From Methylobacterium sp. B4 (lineage in GTDB: Bacteria; Pseudomonadota; Alphaproteobacteria; Rhizobiales; Beijerinckiaceae): DNA of 64,000 bases. The notes under the pieces are model-generated. The model saw only the letters and a list, made by a program, of their open reading frames with translations, did no database searches and was not told the origin of the DNA. Both the position numbers and the translations under genes were made by a program. Below are positions 40,879 to 51,322 of the stretch, one piece after another (the first letter of the stretch is position 1; every line of letters starts with the position of its first letter). The stretch spans positions 278,787 to 342,786 of the forward strand of contig NZ_QJJJ01000004.1 in assembly GCF_003201865.1 (NCBI RefSeq), in the 5' to 3' direction.

Positions 40879-41690
40879 AGTCTGTGCCCGAGGGAATCCA
40901 CCCGAGCAGCGTCGTCGAGGACGGCGCCCGTCTCGGGGACGGCGTCAAGATCGGTCCGTTCTGCCATATCGGGCCCGAGGTGGTGCTGGGCGAGGGCTGC
41001 GAACTCGTCAGCCACGTGGTGCTCGCCGGCCGGACCACCGTCGGCCCGCGCACCCGCATCTATCCCTTCGCCTCCATCGGCCACCCGCCGCAGGACCTGA
41101 AGTACCGCGGCGAGCCCTCGACGCTCGCCATCGGTGCGGATTGCCTGATCCGCGAGGGCGTCACGATGAATCCCGGCACCGCGGGCGGCGGCCTGGAGAC
41201 GGTGGTGGGCAGTCACTGCACCTTCCTCGCCAACAGCCATGTCGGCCACGATTGCCGGGTGGGCGACCACGTCGTCTTCTCGAACAACGTCATGCTCGCC
41301 GGCCATTGCACGGTGGGCAACTACGCGATCCTGGGCGGCGGCGCCGCGGTGATCCAGTTCGCCCGCGTCGGCGATCACGCCTTCGTCGGCGGCCTGTCCG
41401 GCTTGGAGAACGACTGCATCCCCTACGGCATGGCGCTCGGCAACCGCGCCTATCTGTCCGGCCTCAACATCATCGGCCTGCAGCGCCGCGGTTTTTCGCG
41501 CGAGGACATCCATGCCCTGCGCCGGGCCTACCGGCTGCTCTTCGCGCAGGAGGGCACGCTGATGGAGCGGGTCGAGGACGTGGCCGCCGAGTTCGACACC
41601 CATCCCGCGATCCGCGAGATCCTCGACTTCATCCGGGAGGGCGGCAAACGGTCGATCTGCACGCCCCGCGCCGTCGCCGCGGCCGCCTGA
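40875..41690 (+). CDS. lpxA: UDP-N-acetylglucosamine acyltransferase
   Basis: 271 residues from a GTG that overlaps the fabZ stop (GTGA at 40875-40878). First step of lipid A synthesis. Left-handed beta-helix hexapeptide repeats fill residues about 8-190, with the catalytic His in [11 protein letters not shown]; the C-terminal helical part contains [16 protein letters not shown], typical of LpxA. Cytoplasmic trimer. Confidence 0.96.
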   Translation: MKSVPEGIHPSSVVEDGARLGDGVKIGPFCHIGPEVVLGEGCELVSHVVLAGRTTVGPRTRIYPFASIGHPPQDLKYRGEPSTLAIGADCLIREGVTMNPGTAGGGLETVVGSHCTFLANSHVGHDCRVGDHVVFSNNVMLAGHCTVGNYAILGGGAAVIQFARVGDHAFVGGLSGLENDCIPYGMALGNRAYLSGLNIIGLQRRGFSREDIHALRRAYRLLFAQEGTLMERVEDVAAEFDTHPAIREILDFIREGGKRSICTPRAVAAAA

Positions 41691-41700
41691 GGCCATCGGC

Positions 41701-42549
41701 GTGCTCGATCCCGCCCGGCCCCTCGCCCTGGTGGCCGGTGCGGGCCGCTTGCCGGAACTCGTGGCGGCCTCGCTCGACCGGGCCGGCCGGCCCTTCCGGG
41801 TGCTCGCGGTGCGCGGCTTCACCGAGCGGGCCATGCGCCGCCGGGCCGATGCCGTAGTCGACCTTCTCGACATCCCCGGCACCTTGCGCATCCTGCGGGA
41901 ATGGGCGCCGGCCGCGGTGGTCCCGGCCGGCGGCGTGACCCGCCCGAGCCCGGCCGCGCTGCTGAACGCGGCCCATGCCGTGCGCAACCGCGACATCCTC
42001 AAGAGCCTCGCCGGCGGCGACGACCGGCTGCTCCGCGCCGTCCTCGCGCTTCTGGAGGAGAACGGGCACCGGGTGCTCGGCGTCCACGAGGTGGCACCCG
42101 ATCTGCTCGGTCGGCCGGGACGGCTCGGTCGCCTGGAGCCGGACGCGGCCGCCGCCCTCTCGATCGCGATGGGTCGCGCCATGCTCGGCGCGCTGAGCCC
42201 CTTCGACGTGGGTCAGGCCGCCGTGGTGGCCGCCGAGCGCATCGTCGCGGTGGAGGGGCCGGAGGGCACCGACCGGATGCTCGCCCGCGCCCGGGCGCTC
42301 GGCCGCAAGCCCTTCGGCCGCGGGACGGCGCCCAAGGGCACCGTGCTCGTCAAGCTGCCCAAGCTCGGCCAGGATCTGCGCATCGACCTGCCCGCCATCG
42401 GCCCGCGCACGGTGCGCCGGGCCGCGGATGCGGGCTGCGCCGGCATCGCCATCGGTGCCGGCCATACCCTTGTGATCGATGCGCCGCAGACCGTCGCGGC
42501 GGCGGATGCCGCCGGCCTGTTCCTGATCGGCGTGGAGGTCGCGCCATGA
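41701..42549 (+). CDS. lpxI: UDP-2,3-diacylglucosamine diphosphatase LpxI
   Basis: 282 residues, GTG start at 41701, 10 bases after lpxA. LpxI (DUF1009) replaces LpxH in alphaproteobacteria, cleaving UDP-2,3-diacylglucosamine to lipid X and UMP. Blocks seen: LALVAGAGRLPEL, GTAPKGTVLVKLPKLGQD and DLPAIGPRTVRRAADAGC, with the conserved acidic residue of the active site in the last. Overlaps the lpxB start (ATGA). Confidence 0.94.
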   Translation: MLDPARPLALVAGAGRLPELVAASLDRAGRPFRVLAVRGFTERAMRRRADAVVDLLDIPGTLRILREWAPAAVVPAGGVTRPSPAALLNAAHAVRNRDILKSLAGGDDRLLRAVLALLEENGHRVLGVHEVAPDLLGRPGRLGRLEPDAAAALSIAMGRAMLGALSPFDVGQAAVVAAERIVAVEGPEGTDRMLARARALGRKPFGRGTAPKGTVLVKLPKLGQDLRIDLPAIGPRTVRRAADAGCAGIAIGAGHTLVIDAPQTVAAADAAGLFLIGVEVAP

Positions 42550-43730
42550 CGCACGGCACGACGCCCCGCACGACCCATCGGCGCATCTGGCTCGTCGCGG
42601 GCGAGGATTCCGGCGACCAACTCGGCGCCAAGCTGATCCGGGCTTTGCGCGCGCTCTCCCCCGAGGCGCTGACGCTGGGCGGCGTCGGCGGCGAGGCCAT
42701 GGAGGCGGAGGGCTTCCGCTCGCTCTTCCCCATCGATGACGTGGCGGTGATGGGCTATCTCCCGGTGCTCGCCCGCGCCCGCACGCTGCTGCGGCGCATC
42801 CGCGAGACCGTGGACGACGTGGTCGCGGCGCGGCCGGACGTGCTCGTCATCATCGACAGCCCCGGATTCACCCACGCCGTGGCGACGCGCGTGCGCAAGC
42901 GCCTGCCGGACCTGCCCATCGTCGATTACGTCTCGCCGAGCGTCTGGGCCTGGCGGCCCTGGCGCGCCAAGGGCATGGTGCCCTTCATCGACCACGTGCT
43001 CGCCCTCCTGCCCTTCGAGCCGGAGGCGCATCGCCGCCTGGGCGGGCCCGCCTGCACCTATGTCGGCCATCCCTTGATCGAGCGTCTGGCCGAGCTCCGG
43101 CCCTCGCCCGAGGAGGCGGCGATCCGCGAGGGGCGCCCGCCGATCCTCGCGGTGCTGCCGGGCTCGCGCCGCTCCGAGATCGAGCGGCTGATGCCGGTCT
43201 TCGGCCGGACGGTCGCGGATCTGGCCCGGCGGATCGGGCCGTTCAAGATCGAGCTGCCGGCGGTGAGCCGTCATCGCGCCCTGATCGAGCGTCTGGCCGT
43301 CGCCTGGGAGCACCCGCCGCGCATCGTCCACGGCGAGGCCGCCAAGCACGCCGCCTTCCGCCGGGCGCGCGCCGCGCTCGCGGCCTCGGGCACCGTGACG
43401 CTCGAATTGGCCCTGGCCGGCGTGCCGATGGTGGTGGCCTACAAGGTCTCGCGGGTGGAGGAAGTCATCGCCCGCCGCCTGATCCAGGTGCCGACGATCG
43501 TGCTGCCGAACCTGATCCTCTCCGAGAACGCGATGCCCGAATTCGTCCAGGCCGAGTGCACCCCGGAGCGCCTCGCCGAAACGCTCGCGCCCCTCATGGC
43601 CGGCGGCCCGGCCCGGCGCGCCCAACTCGACGCGCTCGCCCGCATCGACGGGCGGATGCGGCTCTCGGAGGACGATGAGCCGAGCCGGGCGGCGGCGCGG
43701 ATCGTGCTCGAGGCGCGGCGGGCGGCATGA
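42546..43730 (+). CDS. lpxB: Lipid-A-disaccharide synthase
   Basis: 394 residues, ATG at 42546. GT-B-like glycosyltransferase joining lipid X and UDP-diacylglucosamine. [17 protein letters not shown] at the start, [42 protein letters not shown] and [20 protein letters not shown] are LpxB signatures. Peripheral membrane enzyme. Its end overlaps the DUF188 gene by four bases (ATGA). Confidence 0.96.
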   Translation: MTHGTTPRTTHRRIWLVAGEDSGDQLGAKLIRALRALSPEALTLGGVGGEAMEAEGFRSLFPIDDVAVMGYLPVLARARTLLRRIRETVDDVVAARPDVLVIIDSPGFTHAVATRVRKRLPDLPIVDYVSPSVWAWRPWRAKGMVPFIDHVLALLPFEPEAHRRLGGPACTYVGHPLIERLAELRPSPEEAAIREGRPPILAVLPGSRRSEIERLMPVFGRTVADLARRIGPFKIELPAVSRHRALIERLAVAWEHPPRIVHGEAAKHAAFRRARAALAASGTVTLELALAGVPMVVAYKVSRVEEVIARRLIQVPTIVLPNLILSENAMPEFVQAECTPERLAETLAPLMAGGPARRAQLDALARIDGRMRLSEDDEPSRAAARIVLEARRAA

Positions 43731-44209
43731 GCGAGGACGCGACGGCGCCGGTGATCGCGATCTACGTCGACGCCGATGCCTGCCCGGTGAAGGACGAGGT
43801 TTATTGCGTCGCCGCCCGCTACGGGCTCCACGTCTACGTGGTGTCGAACGGCTTCCTGAACCTGCCGCGGGAGCCCTGGATCGAGCGTGTCGTCGTCGGC
43901 GACAAGTTCGACGCGGCCGATGATTGGATCGCCGAGCGGGTGGGTCGCGGCAGCGTCGTCATCACGGCAGACGTTCCGCTCGCGAGCCGCTGCGTGAAGG
44001 CCGGCGCGGTCGCGCTCGCTCCGAACGGCAAGGCCTTCACGGAATCCTCCGTCGGCCTCGCCCTCGCCACGCGGAACCTGATGCAGGATTTGCGCGAGGC
44101 CGGCGCGATCACTGGCGGCCCCAGGCCCTTCTCGCCGAAGGACCGTTCGGCCTTCCTCGGCGCGCTGGACCGCGTCGTGGTGCGCTTGAAGCGCGACCTG
44201 GGGCTTTGA
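43727..44209 (+). CDS. DUF188 (YaiI/YqxD family) protein
   Basis: 160 residues. [39 protein letters not shown] and [14 protein letters not shown] match YaiI/YqxD, whose fold resembles PIN/NYN-type nucleases, with conserved Asp residues ([17 protein letters not shown]). Function is uncertain; a nuclease is plausible. Translationally coupled to lpxB, so it is the last gene of the lpx operon before the insertion sequence. Confidence 0.87.
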   Translation: MSEDATAPVIAIYVDADACPVKDEVYCVAARYGLHVYVVSNGFLNLPREPWIERVVVGDKFDAADDWIAERVGRGSVVITADVPLASRCVKAGAVALAPNGKAFTESSVGLALATRNLMQDLREAGAITGGPRPFSPKDRSAFLGALDRVVVRLKRDLGL

Positions 44210-44579
44210 GCGGAAGCGGGATCGGGCCCCGACCGCATGGTTGAGAGAACCGGTCCCGGATGAAGGCCGCGGCTTGGATCGCACGTCGTCATCGTGAGGA
44301 CCAATGTGTCCTCGGCCCGGAAACGAAAACGTATGGCCCGCCCCGTCCGCAAGTGGCTCGGATCCGCTGGTCTGTGCAGTCTGCATAAACGTATCCGGCC
44401 TTCCGACAGCGCCGTTGGCCAAGATGGAGATCCGCGCGTCCTGGGCCTCATAAAGGGGGCGGCGTCGAGCGCCATTTTTACGGAGAGGCTTCCAGAACAC
44501 CGGTCGACTGTCAGGCCATCTTCCTCTCACCGCCCGCAGACATCGGAAGGCCGGCGCGTCCGCGTCGGCCGAACTCGGA
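44210..44579. other. Non-coding region 3-prime of the transposase; no gene seen
   Basis: 370 bases between the DUF188 gene and the end of the IS110-family transposase. No coding frame is supported. The stretch around 44390-44500 is AT-richer than its neighbours. If the element is of the IS1111 subgroup, its non-coding end with the guide (bridge) RNA would lie here. Confidence 0.5.
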
Positions 44580-45608
44580 TCAGGCGGCCACGGCCGCCGG
44601 CTCGTAGACCCGCCCGTGGCGCAGCAGCGCCCAGACGATGCGCGCCATCTTGGCCGCCAGGGCGACCACCGCCGTGTTCACGTGCGACCGCGCCAGCAGC
44701 CCGCGCAGCCACTGCCCGAGATGGGTGTCGCTCTGGCGCAGCGAGGGCAGCGCGGCGCGGGCACCCTGGACCAGCGTCTTGCGCAGGTACTTGCTGCCGC
44801 GCTTGGTGATGCCGACGAGCCGAGGCTTCCCGCCGGTCGTCACCTGCCGCGGTACGAGACCGAGCCAAGCCGCTAGATCGCGTCCGCGGGCGAAGGTGGC
44901 CACATCGCCGATAGCTGCCACCAGCGCGGTCGCGTTGAGTGCGCCGATGCCCGGGATCGTGGTCAGCCGACGAGCGTCCTCGTTGATGCGGGCCTGCTCG
45001 GCGAACTCGGCGTCGAGCGCGGCGATGCGTCGGTCGAGATCCTGCCAGCGTTCGCGCACCTCGGCCACGAGGGTGCGCATGCGCGGCGTAAGTGACGCGC
45101 CCGCGTCCGTGTCAAGCAACGCGGCCAAGCAGGCGGTGAGCTTGGCGCGCCCCTGCGCTACGACGTGGCCACGTTCCAGCAGGACGGAACGGATCTGGTT
45201 GGTCAGCGCCGTGCGCTCGCCTACGAGTTGGTCGCGCACCCGGTGCAGGGTCTGCACGTCGAGCTGCGCCTCGGACTTGAGAGCCACGAAGCGCATCGTC
45301 GGGCGTGTGGCCGCCTCGGCGATGGCCTCGGCGTCGCGGTCGTCGTTCTTCTGCGCCTTGACGTAGGGGCGCACGTACTCCGGCGACATCAGCCGGACGG
45401 TGTGGCCCTGCTCGTCCAGGATGCGGCCCATGTGATGGGCGCCGCAGCAGGCCTCCATCGCAACGACACACCCCGGCAGCTTCGCGCCAAAGGCGATCAC
45501 CGCCTCGCGCCGCATGCGTCGGCGCAGCACGACCCGCCCCGCCGCGTCCAGCCCGACGAGGCTGCAGCTGTTCTTGCCCAGGTCGATCCCGAGAACCGCG
45601 ATCGTCAT
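44580..45608 (-). CDS. IS110-family DEDD transposase
   Basis: 342 residues from the ATG at 45608. The N-terminal RuvC-like domain has the four acidic positions GIDLGKNSCSLVGL (Asp), AMEACCGAHHMGR (Glu) and KNDDRDAEAIAEA (two Asp). The C-terminal transposase-20 domain has LTTIPGIGALNATALVA, AAWLGLVPRQVTTGGK and ITKRGSKYLRKTLVQGA, with the conserved Ser. The gene is intact and may be active. The family is known to use a bridge RNA to choose targets. It separates the lpx operon from gltA. Confidence 0.95.
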   Translation of the reverse strand: MTIAVLGIDLGKNSCSLVGLDAAGRVVLRRRMRREAVIAFGAKLPGCVVAMEACCGAHHMGRILDEQGHTVRLMSPEYVRPYVKAQKNDDRDAEAIAEAATRPTMRFVALKSEAQLDVQTLHRVRDQLVGERTALTNQIRSVLLERGHVVAQGRAKLTACLAALLDTDAGASLTPRMRTLVAEVRERWQDLDRRIAALDAEFAEQARINEDARRLTTIPGIGALNATALVAAIGDVATFARGRDLAAWLGLVPRQVTTGGKPRLVGITKRGSKYLRKTLVQGARAALPSLRQSDTHLGQWLRGLLARSHVNTAVVALAAKMARIVWALLRHGRVYEPAAVAA

Positions 45609-45683
45609 CGTCCCGCTCCCTTCCTCATCTCGGCTACCCTGCAAGCCTAGCAGCGCAGCCCGGGTGAGGGGCGGGCCATCCAT

Positions 45684-45704
45684 AAAGGGGCGCCGGAGCG
45701 CCCC
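45684..45704 (-). terminator. Intrinsic terminator of gltA
   Basis: On the minus strand a 7-bp stem GGGGCGC/GCGCCCC (45687-45693 with 45698-45704) and a 4-base loop are followed by TTTAT, 15 bases after the gltA stop. A good fit to a Rho-independent terminator. Confidence 0.8.
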
Positions 45705-45718
45705 CTTCCTCGCCGCGG

Positions 45719-47008
45719 TCAGCTGCGCTGGCCGATCGGCACGTAGTCGCGGCGATCCGGCCCGACATAGAGCTGGCGCGGACGGCCGATCTTCTGGGAC
45801 GGGTCCTCGATCATCTCCGCCCATTGCGCGATCCAGCCGACGGTGCGGGCCAGTGCGAACAGCACCGTGAACATCGAGGTCGGGAAGCCGAGCGCCTTCA
45901 GGGTGATGCCCGAGTAGAAGTCGATATTCGGGTAAAGCTTCTTCTCGATGAAGTAATCGTCCTTGAGGGCGATCTGCTCGAGCTGGATGGCGACCTCGAG
46001 AAGGTCGTCCTTCAGGCCGAGCTCGTTCAGCACCTCGTGGGTGGTCTTCTGCATGATGCGCGCGCGCGGGTCGTAGTTCTTGTAGACCCGGTGGCCGAAG
46101 CCCATCAGGCGGAAGGGATCGTTCTTGTCCTTCGCCTTGGCGACGTATTTCTGCACGTTCTCGGGGTGCCCGATCTCCATGAGCATCTTGAGTGCCGCCT
46201 CGTTGGCGCCGCCATGGGCGGGGCCCCAGAGGCAGGCGATGCCGGCGGCGATGCAGGCGAAGGGGTTGGCGCCCGAGGAGCCGGCCAGCCGCACCGTCGA
46301 GGTGGAGGCGTTCTGCTCGTGATCGGCGTGCAGGATGAAGATCTTGTCGAGCGCGCGGGCGTAGATCGGGTTGACGACGTACTCCTCGCACGGCACCGCG
46401 AAGCACATCCGCAGGAAGTTCGAGGTGTAGTCAAGGTCGTTCTTCGGATACACGAATGGCTGGCCGATCGTGTACTTGTAGGCCATCGCGGCCAGCGTCG
46501 GCATCTTCGCGATCATGCGAAGGGAGGCGATCATCCGCTGCTGCTCGTCCGAGATGTCGGTCGAGTCGTGGTAGAAGGCCGAGAGCGCGCCGACGCAGGC
46601 TACCATCACCGCCATCGGGTGGGCGTCGCGGCGGAAGCCCTGGAAGAAGCGGTTCATCTGGTCGTGCACCATGGTGTGGCGCGTGACCCGGTAGTCGAAA
46701 TCGGCCTTCTGGGCCGAGCTCGGCAATTCGCCGAACAGCATCAGGTAGGCGGTCTCGAGGAAGTCGCCGTTCTCGGCGAGCTGCTCGATCGGATAGCCGC
46801 GATAGAGCAGCACGCCCTCGTCGCCGTCGATATAGGTGATTTTCGACTCGCAGGAGGCGGTCGAGGTGAAGCCGGGATCGAAGGTGAACTTGCCGGTCTG
46901 GGCATAGAGCTTGCCGATATCGACCACATCCGGGCCGATCGTTCCGGTCTTGATGGGCAGTTCGACGTTTTTGTCGCCCACGATGATGGTGCTGGCGGAA
47001 GCGCTCAT
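45719..47008 (-). CDS. gltA: Citrate synthase
   Basis: 429 residues from the ATG at 47008, the length of hexameric NADH-sensitive type II citrate synthases. Condenses oxaloacetate and acetyl-CoA. Landmarks: [39 protein letters not shown] with the first active-site His, [29 protein letters not shown] with the second His, and the C-terminal catalytic Asp region [15 protein letters not shown]. Single gene with its own terminator. Confidence 0.97.
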   Translation of the reverse strand: MSASASTIIVGDKNVELPIKTGTIGPDVVDIGKLYAQTGKFTFDPGFTSTASCESKITYIDGDEGVLLYRGYPIEQLAENGDFLETAYLMLFGELPSSAQKADFDYRVTRHTMVHDQMNRFFQGFRRDAHPMAVMVACVGALSAFYHDSTDISDEQQRMIASLRMIAKMPTLAAMAYKYTIGQPFVYPKNDLDYTSNFLRMCFAVPCEEYVVNPIYARALDKIFILHADHEQNASTSTVRLAGSSGANPFACIAAGIACLWGPAHGGANEAALKMLMEIGHPENVQKYVAKAKDKNDPFRLMGFGHRVYKNYDPRARIMQKTTHEVLNELGLKDDLLEVAIQLEQIALKDDYFIEKKLYPNIDFYSGITLKALGFPTSMFTVLFALARTVGWIAQWAEMIEDPSQKIGRPRQLYVGPDRRDYVPIGQRS

Positions 47009-47481
47009 GGGATCGCGGACCCTTTCTCGCGACGGGAACAGCACCGGAGCGAAAGTCGAGGCCGACTTCCGCTCCGTTGTGGCGCCGCAGCGAAAGGCTG
47101 CGCCCGCCCACTGAGGCACCGGGTTAGCGGATCGGCCGACGCCCTACAACGGTCCACCACGCGCGGCGTCTTCGCAGATGCGAGAACCGGGCCGGTTCTG
47201 TCACCCGACGGAAAGGATTAATCTCTCTCCCCTGCCGCCATCGACGCCGCTCTGGCCCACGCCGCCCGACCCGGTTCGGCCATACGGCAGATCATGGTCT
47301 CAAGACGGTCCCGCCCGCAAGTCGCCCTGCGCCGCGATTTCTCGGACGGGCGCCTCCTGTAAGCCCTTTGCGTCCGGCGAAAGCCCGCGTGGAAGGGTGT
47401 GCCGCCACGGCCTGGAGCCGGACCGGCGCCGCGCCGATAGGCCGCGTGCCTCGCGGCCCGCTGCCTTCGAAGCTCGGGCGT
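47009..47481. other. Intergenic region upstream of gltA; no gene seen
   Basis: About 470 bases between gltA (minus) and the 3-prime end of gltX (minus). It holds the gltA promoter and leader. No small coding frame with a ribosome site or signal peptide was convincing, and no clear -35/-10 pair stands out. Confidence 0.5.
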
Positions 47482-48906
47482 TCAGGCGGAGAGCCGGTCG
47501 CGCAGGCGCCCGAGCGCCTCGTCCCGACCGAGCACGGCCATCACATCGAAGACGGGCGGAGAGGTGGCGCGGCCCGTCAGCGCCGCGCGCAGGGGCTGGG
47601 CGACCTGTCCGAGCTTCACTCCCTCGCTCTCGGCAAAGCCGCGCACGGCGGCCTCCGTGCTCGCCGCGTCCCACTCCGGCAGGGCTTCGAGCGCGGGAAA
47701 AAGCGCCCGCAACCGGGCCGGCGCCTCGCCCGCCAGCAGCGCTTCGGCCTTCGCGTCGAGCGCGAGCGGCCGCGATGCGGTGAGGTAGTAGGCGCTGTCG
47801 AGGAGTTCGACGAGGGTCTTGGCCCGCTCCTTGAGGCCCGGCATCGCCGCCGTCAGTTTTTCGCGCAAAGCCGGCGTCAGCGTTTCCGGCAGTCCGCGCT
47901 CGGCGCCGCGAGCGGGCAGGATCGCCTCAATCGCATCGACGAGGTCCGAATCGGCGCTGCCGCGGATGTAGAGGCCGTTCAGGCTCTCCAGCTTGGTGAA
48001 GTCGAACCGCGCCGCCGAGCGGCCGATCGCCTTCAGATCGAAGGCCGCGATCATTTCGTCCGTGGAGAAGACCTCCTGATCGCCGTGGCTCCAGCCCAGG
48101 CGCACGAGGTAGTTGCGCAGGGCCGCGGGCAGGTAGCCGCGGTCGCGGTACTCTTCGACGCCGAGCGCGCCGTGGCGCTTCGAGAGCTTGGCCCCGTCCG
48201 CGCCGTGGATGAGCGGGATATGCGCCATGGCGGGCACGTCCCAGCCGAGCGCCCGGTAGATCTGGCTCTGGCGGGCGGCGTTGGTGAGGTGGTCGTCGCC
48301 GCGGATCACCTGCGTCACGCCCATGTCGTGGTCATCGACCACTACGGCCAGCATGTAGGTCGGCGTGCCGTCCGAGCGCAGCAGCACGAGGTCGTCGAGG
48401 TCGCGGTTGGCCCAGGTGACGCGGCCCTGCACCGCATCCTCGACCACGGTCTCGCCCTCGGTGGGCGCGCGCAGGCGGATCACCGGCTTGACCCCCTCCG
48501 GCGCCTCGGAGGGGTCGCGGTCGCGCCAGCGCCCGTCGTAGCGCGGCGCGCGGCCCTCGGCGCGGGCCGTCTCGCGCATCTGCGTGAGTTCTTCCGCCGT
48601 GGCGTAGCAGTGATAGGCGTGGCCCGAGGCGAGCAGGCTCTCGGCCACCGCCCGGTGCCGGTCGGCCCGGGCGAACTGGTAGATCACGTCGCCGTCCCAA
48701 TCGAGGCCGAGCCAGCGCATTCCGTCGAGGATCGCGTCGATCGCCCCTTGCGTCGAGCGCTCCCGGTCGGTGTCCTCGATCCGCAGCAGCATGCGTCCGC
48801 CGAAGCGGCGGGCATAGAGCCAGTTGAAGAGGGCCGTGCGCGCCCCCCCGATGTGAAGGAAGCCCGTGGGCGAAGGCGCAAAGCGCGTGACGACCGGTGA
48901 CGACAT
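47482..48906 (-). CDS. gltX: Glutamyl-tRNA synthetase
   Basis: 474 residues. Class I synthetase: the HIGH-type motif is [11 protein letters not shown] near residue 17, followed by [10 protein letters not shown], and the KMSKS-type motif is [10 protein letters not shown]. The C-terminal anticodon-binding domain is all helical. In alphaproteobacteria GltX often charges both tRNA-Glu and tRNA-Gln. It is divergent from comEC. Confidence 0.97.
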   Translation of the reverse strand: MSSPVVTRFAPSPTGFLHIGGARTALFNWLYARRFGGRMLLRIEDTDRERSTQGAIDAILDGMRWLGLDWDGDVIYQFARADRHRAVAESLLASGHAYHCYATAEELTQMRETARAEGRAPRYDGRWRDRDPSEAPEGVKPVIRLRAPTEGETVVEDAVQGRVTWANRDLDDLVLLRSDGTPTYMLAVVVDDHDMGVTQVIRGDDHLTNAARQSQIYRALGWDVPAMAHIPLIHGADGAKLSKRHGALGVEEYRDRGYLPAALRNYLVRLGWSHGDQEVFSTDEMIAAFDLKAIGRSAARFDFTKLESLNGLYIRGSADSDLVDAIEAILPARGAERGLPETLTPALREKLTAAMPGLKERAKTLVELLDSAYYLTASRPLALDAKAEALLAGEAPARLRALFPALEALPEWDAASTEAAVRGFAESEGVKLGQVAQPLRAALTGRATSPPVFDVMAVLGRDEALGRLRDRLSA

Positions 48907-49063
48907 CGGCGGCTGGGAGGCTTCTTTGAAAAAGTACGGGATGGCGGGAGGGCGGCCTCGGCCGGTCTCGGCGGGCGTGTAGCACGAGGAAGCGGATGCG
49001 TTAAGAATCCGTCATCATCGCAGGTCGTGCGTCGAGCGCATCGGTCCGGAGGGTCCGCGAACC

Positions 49064-51322
49064 ATGGCGGAGGGCGGCGGCAGGGTGGTGCGGGGGGCGA
49101 TCCCAGCCCTCGCGGCCGGCCGATTCCTCGGACCGGCGGGCGTCTGGCAGGGCGGCTGGCACTGGCTCGGCCAGGGCCTCGCCCGCGAGGCGGAACAGCG
49201 CCGCCTGTTCCCCTGGCTCGCCGTGGCCTTCGGGGCCGGCATCCTCCTCTTCTTCACGGCGACCGACGGCGAGCCCTCGCTCGTCCCGCCCCTGATCGGC
49301 GCCGGCTTCAGCCTCGCCGTGACGCCGCTGCTTCGGGCCCGGCCCGGATGGCTCGCGCTCGCACTGGCCGTCGCGGCCATCTTCCTCGGCTTCGCTGCGG
49401 GTGTCCGGCGCGTCGCCGCGGTGTCGGGGCCGGTTCTCACCCGGGTGACGATCGCGCCGCTGGCGGGCCTCGTCGAAGGGCTCGAGGAGCGCGAGGGCGG
49501 CGCGCGCCTGATCGTGCGGGTCGACAGCTTCGGCACGCTCGACGCGGCGGCCCGCCCGCGCCGCGTCCGCGTCTCCTACCGAGCGGCGCAAGCCGTGCGG
49601 CCGGGAGACGCCATCCGCGTCACCGCCCGCCTGCTGCCGCCCCCGGAGGCGGTGCGGCCCGGCGGCTACGACTTCGCCCGCGACGCCTATTTCCGCGGGA
49701 TCGGGGCCGTCGGCTCGCTCGTCGGCAAGGTCGAGGTCGGGCCGCCGGCCGAGACCCCGCCCCTGACCCTGCGGCTGGCCGCGGCGATCGACGACGCCCG
49801 CAACTCCCTGACCCGGCGGATCACCGACGCGATCGGCGGGCAGGCCGGCGCCGTCGCGGCGGCGCTCGTCACGGGCAAGCGCGGCCTGATCGCGGCCGGG
49901 ACCAACGACGTGCTCCGGGCGGCCGGGATCTATCACGTCGTCTCGATTTCCGGCCTGCACATGGTGCTGGCCGCGGGCGTGGTGTTCTGGCTGGTGCGGG
50001 CCGGGCTCGCGCTGGTGCCGGCGCTCGCGCTGACCTGGCCCATCAAGAAGATCGCCGCCGGCGCGGCGATGGTCGGCGTGACCGCCTATTGCGCCTTCTC
50101 CGGCTGGGACGTGGCGGCCGAGCGGGCCCTGATCATGACGCTGATCATGCTCGGCGCGATCCTCGTCGATCGTCCGGCGCTGAGCATGCGCAACCTCGCT
50201 CTGGCCGCCCTCGTCGCGCTGGCGCGCGAGCCGGAGGCGCTGCTGGGGCCGAGCTTCCAGATGTCGTTCGGGGCGGTGGCCGGCCTGATCGCCTGCGCGC
50301 CGTTGATCGATGGCCGGCTGCTGCGGGCGGAGGGCCGCTCCCGTCTCGGGCGCGTCGTGGCCTCGGTGGCGGCGGCGGTTCTCGGCACGCTCGCCACGAC
50401 CCTCGTGGCGCAGATCGCGACGGCACCCTTCGCGACCTATCACTTCCAGACGGCGCAGCCCTTCGGTCTCGTCGGCAACGCGCTGACCCTGCCGCTCGTC
50501 TCGCTCGCGGTGATGCCTTCGGCCGTCATCGGGATGCTGGCCTATCCCTTCGCCCTCGACCGCCCGGTCTGGTGGCTGATGGGCCTCGCCGTCCGCGGGA
50601 TGCTGGAAATCTCGTCCTGGATCGCCGGGTTCGGGCAGGCCACGGTGGTGCTGCCGGCCTTCGGCCCGGCGGCCCTGGCGCTGCTCGCCGTCGCGCTTCT
50701 CGTGGCGACCCTGGCCGTGTCGCGGCTGCGCCTTCTGGCCCTGCTGCCGGCCACGATCGGCCTCGCTCTGGCCGGCGCTCCGGACCGCTTCGATCTCTAC
50801 GTCGATCGCGACGGCGGCGGCGCGGCGGTTCGTGGCAGGGACGGCCGGCTGATCGTGCTGGGACGCCCACCGGTCTTCGTTCTGGAACAATGGTTGAAGG
50901 CCGACGGCGATCCGCGCCGTCCCGACGCCGTCCTGGCTGCAGCCGGCCCGCGCTGCGACCATCTGGGCTGCACCCTCACGACCGCCGACGGGCGCGCCGT
51001 CGCCTTCGTGACCGACAAGCGCGCCTTTGCGGAGGATTGCGCCCGGGCCGACATCCTGATCAGCCGCCTGCGCGCGCCGCCGGGCTGCGCCGCGCCCCTG
51101 ATCGTCGATCGCGCCTTCCTGGCGGTGCGGGGTGCCACGGCGATCCGCCTGCGCGCGGACGGTCCCGACATCGTCACGGCCCGCGGTGCCGGCTCGGCCA
51201 AACCCTGGCACCCGCAGCCCCCGGCCGCCCCGCCGATGCCGGCGGCCGCGACGGACAAGGCGCCGCCGGCCGGCCTCGAGACGGCGGACCCGGTCGATCC
51301 GCCGCCCGACGAGCCTCAGTAG
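49064..51322 (+). CDS. comEC: ComEC/Rec2-family DNA-uptake channel protein
   Basis: 752 residues. An N-terminal membrane segment pair and DUF4131 region (residues about 60-220, with an OB-like portion) are followed by the Competence domain with many helices, marked by [20 protein letters not shown] and [19 protein letters not shown]. The C-terminal region (about 590-700) has remnants of a metallo-beta-lactamase fold ([16 protein letters not shown]) but no HxHxDH motif, so nuclease activity is doubtful. It would carry single-stranded DNA across the inner membrane. The 3-prime end overlaps lexA by 7 bases, convergently. Confidence 0.9.
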   Translation: MAEGGGRVVRGAIPALAAGRFLGPAGVWQGGWHWLGQGLAREAEQRRLFPWLAVAFGAGILLFFTATDGEPSLVPPLIGAGFSLAVTPLLRARPGWLALALAVAAIFLGFAAGVRRVAAVSGPVLTRVTIAPLAGLVEGLEEREGGARLIVRVDSFGTLDAAARPRRVRVSYRAAQAVRPGDAIRVTARLLPPPEAVRPGGYDFARDAYFRGIGAVGSLVGKVEVGPPAETPPLTLRLAAAIDDARNSLTRRITDAIGGQAGAVAAALVTGKRGLIAAGTNDVLRAAGIYHVVSISGLHMVLAAGVVFWLVRAGLALVPALALTWPIKKIAAGAAMVGVTAYCAFSGWDVAAERALIMTLIMLGAILVDRPALSMRNLALAALVALAREPEALLGPSFQMSFGAVAGLIACAPLIDGRLLRAEGRSRLGRVVASVAAAVLGTLATTLVAQIATAPFATYHFQTAQPFGLVGNALTLPLVSLAVMPSAVIGMLAYPFALDRPVWWLMGLAVRGMLEISSWIAGFGQATVVLPAFGPAALALLAVALLVATLAVSRLRLLALLPATIGLALAGAPDRFDLYVDRDGGGAAVRGRDGRLIVLGRPPVFVLEQWLKADGDPRRPDAVLAAAGPRCDHLGCTLTTADGRAVAFVTDKRAFAEDCARADILISRLRAPPGCAAPLIVDRAFLAVRGATAIRLRADGPDIVTARGAGSAKPWHPQPPAAPPMPAAATDKAPPAGLETADPVDPPPDEPQ

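Larger units (their letters stand above)
44210..45683 (-). mobile_element. IS110-family insertion sequence (outer limits, ends not resolved)
   Basis: The element must lie between the end of the DUF188 gene and the gltA terminator, and contains one transposase gene on the minus strand. No terminal inverted repeats or target duplication were found, which is expected because IS110 elements lack them. A similar string, CATAAAGGGG, occurs at both sides (about 44449 and 45681), but the right copy is part of the gltA terminator, so it is probably chance. Confidence 0.5.

Noticed and set aside
44449..45690. CATAAAGGGG at both sides of the IS110 element as a target duplication
   Set aside because: The right copy is part of the gltA terminator stem, the copies differ after ten bases, and IS110 elements usually make no target duplication.
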